Assembly: GCA_002868905.1 (NCBI GenBank)
Contig: PKUA01000047.1
Location: 1 to 64,000 of the forward strand
Direction: 5' to 3'
Length of the DNA stretch: 64,000 nucleotides
DNA from: Desulfuromonas sp.
GTDB lineage: Bacteria > Desulfobacterota > Desulfuromonadia > Desulfuromonadales > Geothermobacteraceae
Shown: positions 35,953 through 45,204 of the stretch, in pieces
How positions within the stretch are numbered: position 1 is the first letter of the stretch
How the letters are laid out: every line of letters begins with the position of its first letter
Program-made: the position numbers and the translations under genes
The notes under the pieces: model-generated
What the model was told of the DNA's origin: nothing
The model's input: the letters and a program-made list of their open reading frames with translations, nothing else
Databases searched by the model: none

Positions 35953-36428
35953 TGGATGCGTTGTTGACCTCTGTCGGGGGAGCGTTGCTCTTGTCCCTCA
36001 AATTGGCGATCATCATTATCCCTCTGGTCGTGGTGTTTGAACTCTTCCGTTATCTTCCGGTTTTTCGGCGTATCGGGACAGTCTGTGAACCTCTGATGCA
36101 GGGGGTCGGTCTCTCCAGGCAGGCTTCGTTACCACTTTTTACCGGAATTTTTCTGGGTATCGCCTATGGGGCCGGCATCATTATCCAGGTGACCCAGGAG
36201 AAAAAGCTGCCTCCCCGGGAACTCCTGCTGCTCGCTTTGTTCCTGGCAACCTGCCACGCGGTGATTGAAGATACCCTCATTTTCGTGGCGGTTGGCGGAA
36301 ACGGTTGGCAAATGCTCGGAATCCGCCTGTTTCTGGCTGTCGGTATGACCGCGATGCTGTCGAGGTTCTGGGCTGCACGCCGGTCTGATTCTTCTCATAA
36401 TCAGGAGGGTGGAGGCGGACGTTCGTGA
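35952..36428 (+). CDS. Gate-domain (nucleoside recognition) membrane protein, second half
   Basis: 158-residue membrane protein with a strong first helix (LLLSLKLAIIIIPLVVVFELF), the gate-type segment PLFTGIFLGIAYGAGIIIQ and an acidic-histidine motif CHAVIEDTLIF in the membrane. It is translationally coupled to the preceding gate protein. The two are about equal in length and probably form a heterodimer. The basic/Gly-rich C-terminus is cytoplasmic by the positive-inside rule. Confidence 0.75.
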   Translation: MDALLTSVGGALLLSLKLAIIIIPLVVVFELFRYLPVFRRIGTVCEPLMQGVGLSRQASLPLFTGIFLGIAYGAGIIIQVTQEKKLPPRELLLLALFLATCHAVIEDTLIFVAVGGNGWQMLGIRLFLAVGMTAMLSRFWAARRSDSSHNQEGGGGRS

Positions 36429-36520
36429 GTGAATTCGTGCTATATTGCCATAAATTACGGTTTGGCATATGCCGGGAACTATGAAAGAATACTTATAAAG
36501 TTGTGAGTGATAGGTGGCAG

Positions 36521-37768
36521 ATGAGCCAGGGAGACTATACATTTCTGGAAGATCTGGATGACGAACACCTCGCGTTGGCCCAGATTGCCGTTGATCGCAA
36601 GGATTATTCCTCTGCCCTTGAGTTGGCGGAGGATTTTCTCGAAGAACGTCCTCTCTCTGTGGAGGCCTTGAACCTGTGCGCGGTTGCTGCGAGCGGACTT
36701 GGGGACGACCAGAAAGCGCTCTCGATCTATCGCAAGGCGATTCAACTCGATCCGGCCAACGGAGCACTGCACCACAATTACGGTGTGTTGTTGGAGAAGC
36801 TCGGCAGCTTGTCTCAGGCGTTGGAGCATTTTTGGAAAGCCCACAAGTTGCAACCGGATTTTCCGGAGGCATTTATTAATCTTGGCAATGTTCTCGATGA
36901 ATTGAACCGGACCGAGGAGGCGCTGCAGATGTATTTTCGGGCGCTGCACCGCCAGCCGGGGAGTGTCGATATCCATTACAATGTCGGTTATGCTCTCAAC
37001 CGTCTTGGCCGCTACCTGGAGGCGCTCTCCCATTTTGATATTGCCCTGGAGCTTTCTCCGGGAGATACCGCCTGCATGAACGGTCGTGGGTTTTCTCTGG
37101 CCGGGCTCGGGAAGGACCGGGAAGCGCTTGAAGCCTACTCGGCGGCGATTACCCTTGAACCCGAAACCGCCATTTATCATTTCAACCTGGGGCTTTCGCT
37201 GACCCGCCTTGGTCAAATAGAAGAGGCATTGGCTGCCTTTGACCGGGTTCTTGAACTCGATCCCGGCTCGCATGAGGCACGAATCGAGCGCGCTCAGCTG
37301 TTGACCACGACGGGTCGGTTTCCTCAGGCACTCAAGGAGCTCGATCGGGCTGCCGAACTCGATCCCGACGGGACCGATCCCATTTTTTACCGTGCCATGG
37401 TCTTTGAGGCGATGGGGGATCTCGAATCGGCGCTTGAGAACCTCGAGGAATGTCTCAAGCGTGATCCCGATTCTCTTTTTGTTCTGAACAACAAGGGGAA
37501 CGCCTTGATGGATCTCGGACGGCTCGACGAGGCCCTCGACTGTTTTGACACCATCCTCTCGAGCAGCGATCGATACCCACTGGCCCATTACAACCGGGCC
37601 TGCGTCATGGCCCGCCAGGGACGTGTGGCCGAGGCGGTTGCCGCTCTCGAAGCGGCTGCAAGGCAGGAGAGGCACTTTATCCGGGATGCCGAAAACGATC
37701 CCGATTTTGATCCGATTCGGCGGAAACCATCGTTTGTCAACCTTCTGGACCGGCTCGACCGTGACTGA
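36521..37768 (+). CDS. TPR-repeat protein
   Basis: 415-residue soluble protein made almost entirely of TPR motifs, about ten to eleven from residue 20 to 390 (for example LHHNYGVLLEKLGSLSQALEHFWKAHKLQPD). No signal peptide, so it is a cytoplasmic scaffold. Start: ATG at 36521 with AGGTGG just upstream; a GTG at 36503 is possible but lacks a ribosome site. The 3' end overlaps copA by 8 nt. Partner unknown. Confidence 0.85.
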   Translation: MSQGDYTFLEDLDDEHLALAQIAVDRKDYSSALELAEDFLEERPLSVEALNLCAVAASGLGDDQKALSIYRKAIQLDPANGALHHNYGVLLEKLGSLSQALEHFWKAHKLQPDFPEAFINLGNVLDELNRTEEALQMYFRALHRQPGSVDIHYNVGYALNRLGRYLEALSHFDIALELSPGDTACMNGRGFSLAGLGKDREALEAYSAAITLEPETAIYHFNLGLSLTRLGQIEEALAAFDRVLELDPGSHEARIERAQLLTTTGRFPQALKELDRAAELDPDGTDPIFYRAMVFEAMGDLESALENLEECLKRDPDSLFVLNNKGNALMDLGRLDEALDCFDTILSSSDRYPLAHYNRACVMARQGRVAEAVAALEAAARQERHFIRDAENDPDFDPIRRKPSFVNLLDRLDRD

Positions 37769-40196
37769 TCCCCTGAACCATACCGGCAAGACCGAGGGCA
37801 GCCAGCTGAGAATTTACGGCATGAGCTGCGTCAATTGTGCTCGTAGCGTCGAAAACGGTGTGAAAGCCCAAGACGGGGTGGTTTCGGCTACGGTCAATTT
37901 CGCCATGGAGACTCTCCAGGTTGAATTTGACCCGACCCTGATTTCGGTTGATTATTTGCGGCAGACCGTCAAACGGCTCGGATATCGGGCCGCGCCGGTT
38001 GACGGTATCAAGCGCCCGGGTGAAAACAGCTTCCGGTTGCAGGGGATGCGTTGCGCCAATTGTGTGCAGACCGTTGAAAAACTTTTAAACCAACTCCCCG
38101 GGATGCAGCAGTCGTCCGTCAATCTGGCAAGTGAAACGGTCACTGTCCATTTCGACCCCCGAAAGCTCGGTTTGAACGAGATCTATGAGGCGCTTGAGCA
38201 GGGTGGCTACAAAGCTCTGGTCGAGAAGTCAGACGACGATTCGAGTGAGGCGAAGCGTCAGCTTCGCTGGCTCTGGTTTTCCGCCGCCTTTTCCCTGCCA
38301 ATCATGCCGCTCATGTGGTGGTCGCCGCTCGGGCCGGCAACCATTTACCTTGTTGCGCTGCTGGCAGGCGCAGTGCAATTCAGCGCCGGGTTGACCTTTT
38401 ATCGGGGGGCCAGGTTGTCGTTGCGCAACGGCGCCGCCAACATGGATGTGCTGGTCGCACTCGGTATCAGCGCGGCCTTCGGTTACTCGTTTCTCTCATT
38501 GTGTGGTTTGTTCGGTGCCCAAGCGGAACTTTTCTTCGAGACCAGTGCGCTGCTGATTACCTTCGTTCGTTTTGGCAAGTGGCTTGAATCCCGGGCGAAG
38601 GGACGTGCCGGCCGGGCCTTGCGCGAACTTCTCGATCTTCAACCCGAGTCCGCCCGCCTTGTTCTCGAAGGACGAGAAAAGGAGATCCCGGCAACCCTGG
38701 TCGAACCGGACGACCTCCTGGTGGTTCTCCCCGGGGAAAAAATTCCGGTCGATGGAGAGGTTATTGAAGGGGAGGCGGCCGTGGACGAGGCTCTTTTGAC
38801 CGGGGAGTCCGTCCCGGTTGCCAAGTCGGCTGGCGACCTGCTGACCGGGGGCACCATCGATTTAAACGGTCGTCTCCTGATGCGGGCCAGGCAGGTCGGG
38901 GAGGAGACGGTGCTGGCTGGAATCGTTCGGCTGGTGACCACGGCTCAGGCCGACAAGGCGCCGATTCAGCGGATGGCGGACCGGATTTCCAACTATTTTG
39001 TCCCTGCCGTGGTGTTGATGGCTGCTTACACCTTCGGCTGCTGGCTGTTGATTGATGGTAGCTTCCTGTTTGCCTTGAAAACGGCGGTGGCTGTTCTGGT
39101 CATCGCCTGCCCGTGCGCCCTCGGTCTCGCTACGCCGACTGCCATCATGGTCGGCAGCGGCATCGGATTGCGCAATGGCATCCTGTTCAAAAAGGCAGGA
39201 GCGCTCGAAGAGATTTCCAACCTCGATGTCCTGTTGCTCGACAAGACCGGGACCCTGACATCGGGAGAATTCGCTGTAACCGACGTCTGGCCGGTAGCTA
39301 AGGGAGCCGAAGAACAATTGCTCGAGGTTGCCGTTGCCCTTGAGGCCAGCAGTCGTCACCCGCTGGCCCGGGCGGTCGTGAACCATGGCAAATCCCTCGG
39401 CCTGGAGCCCTCACCGGTTACACAGGTCGAGGAGATCGGCGGGCACGGTCTGGTCGGCCGGATAAACGGTGAGCGTGTCAGTGCCGGAAATCTGCGACTG
39501 ATGTATCGTGAGGGGATCGAAGTCGGCGACATGGAGCAGGACGCCGAACATATCAATCGCATCGGTCGGACCGTGGTCTTTGTGGCGTCGGGAGGGGAAT
39601 TGCTCGGCTTGCTCGCCCTGGCCGATCAGCCGCACGAACAGGCGATAGAAGTTGTCTCGGAACTCAAGGCCCTCGGTCTGCGTCTGGTGATGGTCAGCGG
39701 CGATCGGATTCAGACGGCGAAAGAAGTGGCCCGGCAGTTGGGCATCAACGAGGTCGAAGCGGATGTCCACCCGGAACAAAAACTCGACGTTGTCAAACGC
39801 TACCAGGAGGAAGATCTGGTGGTCGGTATGGTCGGAGACGGCATCAACGATGCTCCCGCTCTGGCCCAGGCGAATGTCGGCATCGCCGTCGGGAGCGGAA
39901 CAGACGTCGCCAAGGAAACCGGGGATGTGGTTCTGGTCGGTAACGACTTGTTGAATATCCCACGCGGCATCGCGCTCGGTCGAACGACCCTGGCGAAGAT
40001 CAAGCAGAACCTGGTCTGGGCTTTTGCCTACAATCTTATCGGCATCCCCGTGGCCGCGGGTTTGCTCTACCCTAAATTCGGTATATTATTGAAACCGGAA
40101 TTTGCCGGGCTCGCCATGGCTCTGTCATCGGTTTCGGTGGTGACCAACAGCTTGTTGCTGCATCGCAAGGCCGGAAAGTTTATGCCCCATGCCTAG
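37761..40196 (+). CDS. copA: Copper-exporting P1B-type ATPase
   Basis: 811-residue inner-membrane pump expelling Cu(I) from the cytoplasm. Two N-terminal heavy-metal-binding domains carry GMSCVNC (C23, C26) and GMRCANC (C98, C101). They are followed by the actuator loop TGES (347-350), the membrane metal site CPC (450-452), the phosphorylation motif DKTGT (D494) and GDGINDAP near 694. CPC with CxxC domains indicates Cu(I)/Ag(I). The frame is open upstream inside the TPR gene, but homology begins at the GTG at 37761, which overlaps the TPR stop by 8 nt. No CueR/CsoR-type regulator is nearby. Confidence 0.94.
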   Translation: MTDPLNHTGKTEGSQLRIYGMSCVNCARSVENGVKAQDGVVSATVNFAMETLQVEFDPTLISVDYLRQTVKRLGYRAAPVDGIKRPGENSFRLQGMRCANCVQTVEKLLNQLPGMQQSSVNLASETVTVHFDPRKLGLNEIYEALEQGGYKALVEKSDDDSSEAKRQLRWLWFSAAFSLPIMPLMWWSPLGPATIYLVALLAGAVQFSAGLTFYRGARLSLRNGAANMDVLVALGISAAFGYSFLSLCGLFGAQAELFFETSALLITFVRFGKWLESRAKGRAGRALRELLDLQPESARLVLEGREKEIPATLVEPDDLLVVLPGEKIPVDGEVIEGEAAVDEALLTGESVPVAKSAGDLLTGGTIDLNGRLLMRARQVGEETVLAGIVRLVTTAQADKAPIQRMADRISNYFVPAVVLMAAYTFGCWLLIDGSFLFALKTAVAVLVIACPCALGLATPTAIMVGSGIGLRNGILFKKAGALEEISNLDVLLLDKTGTLTSGEFAVTDVWPVAKGAEEQLLEVAVALEASSRHPLARAVVNHGKSLGLEPSPVTQVEEIGGHGLVGRINGERVSAGNLRLMYREGIEVGDMEQDAEHINRIGRTVVFVASGGELLGLLALADQPHEQAIEVVSELKALGLRLVMVSGDRIQTAKEVARQLGINEVEADVHPEQKLDVVKRYQEEDLVVGMVGDGINDAPALAQANVGIAVGSGTDVAKETGDVVLVGNDLLNIPRGIALGRTTLAKIKQNLVWAFAYNLIGIPVAAGLLYPKFGILLKPEFAGLAMALSSVSVVTNSLLLHRKAGKFMPHA

Positions 40197-40647
40197 GCGT
40201 CGACTCGTCGGAATCATCGGGGCGTCGGTCGCCAGCCCGAACGGAGCCAGGACTGCGTTTCGGGTTGGAGAACTGTTGGCCGAGAGGGGGGTCACGATTG
40301 TCTGTGGAGGACTCGGCGGGATCATGGAGGCGGTTTGCCGGGGGGCCGTTTCGGCCGGCGGAGAAACTGTCGGGATTCTGCCCGGTGCCGAGGCGAACTC
40401 GGCCAACCCTTATGTTACACTCCCCATTGTCACCAATATGGGACATGCCCGCAATGTGGTCATCGCTCACACCGCAGAAGTGCTGATCGCCATCGAAGGG
40501 GAACTGGGCACACTGTCAGAGGTCGCTATCGCCCTGAAAAACGGACGCCGGGTGATCACCATCAACAGCTGGGACAAAATTCCCGGCGTCGAAACCGCTG
40601 TCGATGCTGAGACCGCGGTTCGTTCGGCTATGAAGAGTCTGGAATGA
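40189..40647 (+). CDS. TIGR00725/SLOG-family nucleotide-binding protein
   Basis: 152-residue Rossmann-like protein: VGIIGASVASPNGARTAF, the GGLGGIMEAVCRGA loop and a C-terminal LIAIEGELGTLSEVAIAL. These belong to the LOG/DprA-like SLOG superfamily. Related LOG proteins cleave nucleoside monophosphates, but this subgroup lacks the full PGGxGTxxE (it reads EGELGTLSE), so activity is uncertain. The ATG overlaps copA by 8 nt. Confidence 0.82.
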   Translation: MPRRRLVGIIGASVASPNGARTAFRVGELLAERGVTIVCGGLGGIMEAVCRGAVSAGGETVGILPGAEANSANPYVTLPIVTNMGHARNVVIAHTAEVLIAIEGELGTLSEVAIALKNGRRVITINSWDKIPGVETAVDAETAVRSAMKSLE

Positions 40648-40651
40648 ATCA

Positions 40652-41692
40652 ATGGATCTGACACGCTCAAAAGAGTTTTCCGGCCAGTTCCTGGATTGGG
40701 TTCGCGGCAAGGGGAAAGTCCTTATTGTCGCGCACGACAACCCTGATCCCGATTCTCTCGCTGCGGCCATGGCCTTACGGCATCTTCTGCTGAACCGGAC
40801 CGGACAGGTCGCAACCATCGCTTTCGGAGGGGTGATCGGTCGGAGTGAAAACCGGGCAATGTTCGACCTGCTTGAGGTTAACGCCGTCCCTCTGGATGGT
40901 CTCGACCTCGACCAGTTCCAGATTGTCTGCCTGGTCGACACCCAGCCGAACACCGGCAACAATTCCTTGCCGAGCGACAGGACGGTTCACCTCGTTGTTG
41001 ATCACCACCCGGCCCGTGATGTCTGTCATCTCTGTCGCTGGTCGGACGTGCGAGAAGATTACGGCGCTTCGGCGACGATCCTGCTCGAATACCTGCTCGC
41101 CAATGACATCACTTTCGGGACCAAGCTCGCAACCAGCCTGCTCTATGCTATCAAGTCCGAAACCCAGGACCTCGGTCGAGACTGGTGCCGCGCGGACCGG
41201 GAGGCTTACCTGCATCTCCTGCCGCTGGCGAACAACCGAATTCTCAATCAGATTGCCCACCCCAAGGTTCCGCGCAGTTATTACGCCATGTTCAACCGGG
41301 CGTTGGCCAACGCCCGGATCTATCATGACCTGGTGGTCTTCAATTTGCACACCATCGACAACCCGGATATGGTTGCCGAAATGGCAGATTTCCTGCTCCG
41401 CATGGAGGGAGTCTCTGTCGTTCTGGGGATGGGCTTTTATGAGGGGACGGAAATCCTTTCCATGCGCACGGCCACACCGGAATTACGGGCCGGGGATTTG
41501 ATTCGAAAAGTTCTGGCTGATCTCGGTACCGCCGGTGGCCATGGATCGACCGCGGGAGGGCAGGTTCGGGGGCAGTCCGGGGACGAGGAGTCTCAACATC
41601 AATTGGAAAAGGACCTGACAGAGCGGCTTTTGGCGCAGTTCGAACTCTCCCCACAACAGGGGCATGCCCTGCCGGTTTTGCTTTCGGATTGA
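40652..41692 (+). CDS. DHH-family phosphoesterase (NrnA-like)
   Basis: 346-residue DHH/DHHA1 protein, probably hydrolysing short oligoribonucleotides or pAp. Metal-binding motifs: HDNPDPDS (28-35), D in CLVDTQP, and VDHHPAR, the DHH triad. The C-terminal DHHA1 domain carries the GGHGSTAGG substrate loop. Length fits NrnA. It starts 4 nt after the SLOG gene and so belongs to the copA run. NrnA versus a cyclic-dinucleotide-clearing relative cannot be decided from motifs. Confidence 0.88.
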   Translation: MDLTRSKEFSGQFLDWVRGKGKVLIVAHDNPDPDSLAAAMALRHLLLNRTGQVATIAFGGVIGRSENRAMFDLLEVNAVPLDGLDLDQFQIVCLVDTQPNTGNNSLPSDRTVHLVVDHHPARDVCHLCRWSDVREDYGASATILLEYLLANDITFGTKLATSLLYAIKSETQDLGRDWCRADREAYLHLLPLANNRILNQIAHPKVPRSYYAMFNRALANARIYHDLVVFNLHTIDNPDMVAEMADFLLRMEGVSVVLGMGFYEGTEILSMRTATPELRAGDLIRKVLADLGTAGGHGSTAGGQVRGQSGDEESQHQLEKDLTERLLAQFELSPQQGHALPVLLSD

Positions 41693-41777
41693 TCCGGCGT
41701 TGACACCTTTTATCCCGCACGGTATAAACGTCGAGCCAACTTCCACTCGTGGTCAAAACCTATTTCGAAATTTGTTC

Positions 41778-42866
41778 ATGCAACGATTCCCGTTCATTTT
41801 GTCAAGCCTGTTGATTTGTTTCGTCCTGTGTTCGCCGTTGCAGGCTGCGGTCGAAGTTTCATGGCAGGGGAAACCGCCGGTTCTCATTGATGAGGTTTAT
41901 CAGCAGCAAGGGGTCTCCTATCTGGCGGCCGATGAGGTATTTCGATCTCTCGGGCTCAAAGCCCATTGGGATTCGGTCAAACATCTCTACTCCCTGCAAC
42001 TGTCGTCAGGGAAAGCAAGTTTCTACCCCGGAGGACGGTTCCTTTATCTCAACGGACGCTCCGTGGCAATGGAACATCCGGCCAGGTTTATCGACGAAAA
42101 ACTTCGTATTCCCGAATCGTTTCTAACGGGTGTCCTGCCGCAGTTGACCCAACGGCTGCTTGTTTATCGGAATCTCGATCCGGTCAGGTACGCGGCGGAC
42201 AGCAAAGAAGAAGCCGGTCTCGATCGGTTGTTCTCCCTCTTGTTGCGACAGAAGCGCCTGGATTCTCACGGTCCGGCCTTGTCAGCCGTGGCTATCGACC
42301 CGGGACATGGTGGTGCCGATCCGGGGGTGATCGCCTTGGACGGCAGCAAGGAAAAAGAACTCAACCTGCAACTGGCCGAGGAGGTGAAACGGCGTCTGCG
42401 GATGCAACTCGGCATCCCGGTTTACCTGACCCGGGACGGCGATTACCTGGTTGAACAGCACGAACGCTTCGCCACGACGACGCGATCCGGCGCTGATTTG
42501 TACCTTGTCATCCACTCCCAGATTTCTCCCTCGGCCGAGAAACAGGGGATCATGCTGTTTATTCGGCAACGTTCTGTCTCCGAGGGCAACCAGGGAGAGA
42601 GGGACGAAAGCTTACAGCTGGCAGGTGCTTTGCGGGAGAGCCTCATGCAGGACGGTTGGCATGTCGATCCGGTTCGGGCTGCTCCCCTGCTGCCACTCGG
42701 ACAAGGGAATCTTCCAACGGTGTTGATGGAGGTCGGGTTTCTCAGTAACCGGCAGGATCTGCAAACGCTGCATGATCCGACCGAACAGGCCAGGCTGGCA
42801 AAAGGAATCGAGACCGGCCTGGTTGAATATGCGAAGAGAAAAAAACAACAGGAGTCGCTAAGGTGA
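41778..42866 (+). CDS. N-acetylmuramoyl-L-alanine amidase, secreted
   Basis: 362-residue periplasmic zinc amidase that cuts peptide stems from peptidoglycan. Signal peptide [19 protein letters not shown] ending near LQA. The N-terminal part (about 25-125) resembles the copper-amine-oxidase-type N domain ([25 protein letters not shown]), followed by an Amidase_3 domain with zinc ligands in DPGHGG, a Glu in [12 protein letters not shown], and the LVIHSQ histidine; the catalytic Glu is in LMEVGFLSN. The usual HxN after the third ligand reads HSQ. The start is placed at the signal peptide Met; no ribosome site is evident. Confidence 0.88.
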   Translation: MQRFPFILSSLLICFVLCSPLQAAVEVSWQGKPPVLIDEVYQQQGVSYLAADEVFRSLGLKAHWDSVKHLYSLQLSSGKASFYPGGRFLYLNGRSVAMEHPARFIDEKLRIPESFLTGVLPQLTQRLLVYRNLDPVRYAADSKEEAGLDRLFSLLLRQKRLDSHGPALSAVAIDPGHGGADPGVIALDGSKEKELNLQLAEEVKRRLRMQLGIPVYLTRDGDYLVEQHERFATTTRSGADLYLVIHSQISPSAEKQGIMLFIRQRSVSEGNQGERDESLQLAGALRESLMQDGWHVDPVRAAPLLPLGQGNLPTVLMEVGFLSNRQDLQTLHDPTEQARLAKGIETGLVEYAKRKKQQESLR

Positions 42867-43597
42867 ACGATAGCTACCAAAGACCGTCTGGTCGTACATG
42901 GAATCAACTGCGTAATGTCCGTTTCGAGCGTGGGTTTACCCGTTATGCCGAAGGATCGGTGCTTGTAAGCTTTGGTGATACCAGGGTCCTTTGCAATGCC
43001 AGCATTGAAGAGAGGGTTCCCGGTTTTATGAAGGGAGAGGGGCGCGGTTGGGTTACGGCCGAATATGCCATGCTCCCGCGTGCAACCCAGACCCGTTCCA
43101 TGCGTGAAGCGGCACGGGGGAAAATTGGTGGTCGCACGCACGAAATTCAGCGTCTGATCGGACGATCGCTTCGCGCCGTAACAGATCTCGATCTGCTTGG
43201 TGAACGAACTATCCAGATCGACTGCGATGTGTTGCAAGCTGACGGGGGAACCCGAACGGCATCGATCACAGGTGCTTATCTCGCTCTGCAGGACGCAGTC
43301 AGCACTTTGCTGGACAAGGGGTTGGTTTCGGCCAACCCATTACGCGACAGCGTGGCTGCGATCAGCGTCGGTTTGGTCGGCGATCAGGCACTGCTTGACC
43401 TCGACTATCTCGAAGACAGCACGGCCGAAGTCGATATGAACGTGGTTATGACGGGTGACGGCCGCTTTGTCGAGGTGCAGGGAACGGCAGAAGGGGAGCC
43501 GTTCACGGCCGAACAACTCTCCGTCATGCAGGGTCTTGCCGCCACCGGCTGCACCGAACTTGCCAGACTGCAACGTGCCGAGCTGGAGACGCCCTGA
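42863..43597 (+). CDS. rph: Ribonuclease PH
   Basis: Phosphorolytic 3'-exoribonuclease that trims tRNA and other RNA 3' ends. Characteristic segments are [52 protein letters not shown] and [20 protein letters not shown]. Length 244 is standard. A GTG start overlaps the amidase stop by 4 nt, with AGGAG in front. The next gene, rdgB, follows without a gap, an rph-rdgB pairing common in bacteria. Confidence 0.97.
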   Translation: MNDSYQRPSGRTWNQLRNVRFERGFTRYAEGSVLVSFGDTRVLCNASIEERVPGFMKGEGRGWVTAEYAMLPRATQTRSMREAARGKIGGRTHEIQRLIGRSLRAVTDLDLLGERTIQIDCDVLQADGGTRTASITGAYLALQDAVSTLLDKGLVSANPLRDSVAAISVGLVGDQALLDLDYLEDSTAEVDMNVVMTGDGRFVEVQGTAEGEPFTAEQLSVMQGLAATGCTELARLQRAELETP

Positions 43598-44190
43598 TGC
43601 GACTGCTGGTCGCGACCGGCAATGCCGGTAAGTTGCGGGAACTCCGCGCTCTGCTCGGCGAACACGGCATTGAAGTGATCGGCCTCGATCAATTTCCTGA
43701 GATCCCACCGGTTGTTGAAGATGGTGAGACGTTTGCGGATAATGCCCGGAAGAAGGCGTTGACAGTCTCCAGGGCGAGTCAACTGCTGACCCTCGCCGAC
43801 GATTCGGGCCTGACCGTCAAGGTCTTAGGGGGGGCACCGGGGGTGCATTCCGCTCGGTTTGCCGGACCCGATGCCAGCGATGCCGACAACAACCGGAAAC
43901 TGCTCGAAGAACTCAAGGATTGTGCCGATCCGGACCGTTCGGCGGCATTCATCTGCGTTCTTGCCCTGGCGCGTCCGGATGGCACCTGCCATTTCTATGA
44001 AGGACGTCTTCCCGGGGAGATTATTGCCACGCCGCGTGGTTGTGACGGTTTTGGTTACGACCCCCTCTTTTTCCTTCCGCAACGTCAGTGCACCCTGGCC
44101 GAACTCCCGCTTGAGGAAAAAAACCGTATCAGTCACCGTGGTCAGGCATTGGAGAAGTTGCTGAAACATCTATCATCGCTGGAAGGGTGA
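43597..44190 (+). CDS. rdgB: XTP/dITP pyrophosphatase
   Basis: House-cleaning NTPase of the HAM1/RdgB family that removes dITP, XTP and related non-canonical purine nucleotides. N-terminal ATGNAGKLRELRALL, the active-site LADDSGLTVKVLGGAPGVHSARFAG and C-terminal GFGYDPLFFLP are all present. Length 197. The ATG overlaps the rph stop (TGATG). Last gene of the plus-strand run beginning near 36521. Confidence 0.97.
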   Translation: MRLLVATGNAGKLRELRALLGEHGIEVIGLDQFPEIPPVVEDGETFADNARKKALTVSRASQLLTLADDSGLTVKVLGGAPGVHSARFAGPDASDADNNRKLLEELKDCADPDRSAAFICVLALARPDGTCHFYEGRLPGEIIATPRGCDGFGYDPLFFLPQRQCTLAELPLEEKNRISHRGQALEKLLKHLSSLEG

Positions 44191-44203
44191 ATCCTTCCTT
44201 TCG
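44181..44203 (+). terminator. Probable terminator after rdgB
   Basis: GGAAGG pairs with CCTTCC around GTGAAT, followed by TTTCGACTTT. The stem is only 6 bp and overlaps the stop codon, so this is moderate evidence. Confidence 0.5.
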
Positions 44204-44217
44204 ACTTTCCCGGGTCT

Positions 44218-44985
44218 TTACCTGAGCCTGAATTTAACCGGTAAATCAACCTCGCTCGTGACCGGACGCCCATTTTGCTGAGCCGCCCGGAATCGCCAGC
44301 GCCTGACCTGTCGCAAGGCGCTACGGTCCAGCAGTCGATGCCCGGATGATTTGAGCACGACGACCTTTTCGACAACCCCTGCTGTCGTAATGGTCAGTCG
44401 CAACAGGACATCCCCTTCCCATCCCCGGCGCCGTGCCTGGTCCGGGTAGACCGGTGGTGGGTTGTCAATTCCTTCAGCCGCCAGGTAGTTGGTTGTTGGT
44501 GCTGTCGACTCGGTTTTCCCCGCTCCCTTCAAAGTCTCTTTCTGTTGACTCTCCCCCGGCAGGGGAGCCGAGGCTGGTTCCCGTATGACGCTTGCACTGG
44601 CCTGTGGTGGCTGCTCCGCTATGTTGGATTTCCAAGGAATTTTAGCAGGCTGTGGAGTAAAAGGCAGTTCTTCCTGTGTCGGTGGTGCTTCGAATGCTTC
44701 GTCAGGGGCAGGTTTGTGGACAGGCTCCAAGTTCGAGCCCGTGCTTTCGGATGACTTCTCCTGAGTCGAGGGTTGTGTCTGTCTCGGCTTGGCTGTGGCT
44801 GCCTGGTTGATCTCCTGTCGGCTCCCCTCCGTCGGTAGCGGGGTCGATGGCCGCAGTCCGAGTTCGACCTGGAGATGGCGAACTCCGGGGAGTTCCGTCA
44901 GGGGTAACGTGAGACGGAAGAGTAGCAGATGGATGGCAACGGAGAACAGGACACCGTATATCAGAAGCCGAACTTGATTGATCAT
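44218..44985 (-). CDS. TonB-family energy transducer
   Basis: 255-residue protein with a single N-terminal membrane anchor (about 7-27), a long Pro/Glu/Lys-rich periplasmic linker and a C-terminal TonB domain (about 165-255) containing NPPPVYPDQARRRGWEGDVLLRLTITTAG and SSGHRLLDRSALRQVRRWRF. It passes the energy of the proton gradient to outer-membrane receptors. No ExbB/ExbD genes are in the window. It is divergent from the receptor-containing operon and has its own promoter, so it probably serves that receptor. It ends 28 nt from the convergent rdgB stop. Confidence 0.88.
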   Translation of the reverse strand: MINQVRLLIYGVLFSVAIHLLLFRLTLPLTELPGVRHLQVELGLRPSTPLPTEGSRQEINQAATAKPRQTQPSTQEKSSESTGSNLEPVHKPAPDEAFEAPPTQEELPFTPQPAKIPWKSNIAEQPPQASASVIREPASAPLPGESQQKETLKGAGKTESTAPTTNYLAAEGIDNPPPVYPDQARRRGWEGDVLLRLTITTAGVVEKVVVLKSSGHRLLDRSALRQVRRWRFRAAQQNGRPVTSEVDLPVKFRLR

Positions 44986-45002
44986 GATCCTCCAATCCTC
45001 AG

Positions 45003-45031
45003 TATATAGACCACTCTTTACGCTTGGTCAA
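45003..45031 (-). promoter_or_regulatory. Sigma70 promoter of the tonB-like gene
   Basis: On the minus strand TTGACC and TATATA are 17 nt apart. The predicted transcript start is about 11 nt before the ATG, with GGAGG in the short leader. Confidence 0.7.
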
Positions 45032-45055
45032 CATGTCAGGTCAGACATTATGTTG
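45029..45055. promoter_or_regulatory. Palindromic operator candidate in the divergent control region
   Basis: Nested inverted repeats, outer CAACAT/ATGTTG and inner ATGTC-N6-GACAT, overlap the -35 box of the tonB-like promoter and lie about 150 bp before the divergent operon. Confidence 0.45.
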
Positions 45056-45204
45056 ATTGGTGATTTGCCAGAAAACCGGTGATTTAAGTGGGTTATGAAG
45101 TTATCTTTCGTTGAATATTCGCATGGAGAAAATTTAAGTTGTGGAAAACCATCAAAATTGCTAATTTTATTGGACTTTTTATCTTGAGGATTGGGGGTTG
45201 GGGA

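Noticed and set aside
37545-37760. 72-codon extension of copA upstream of the GTG at 37761
   Set aside because: It lies within the TPR gene, and its translation is unlike any P-type ATPase N-terminus.
36479-37789. 436-codon minus-strand frame opposite the TPR gene
   Set aside because: Long only because TPR codon usage leaves few stops on the other strand; no protein-like features.
41664-41777. 38-codon extension of the amidase gene
   Set aside because: It would place a basic/Cys-containing leader before a perfect signal peptide; the signal peptide Met at 41778 is the natural start.
45139-45204. 22-codon extension of the large lipoprotein
   Set aside because: No ribosome site; the lipoprotein signal peptide starts at 45205 behind a G-rich site.
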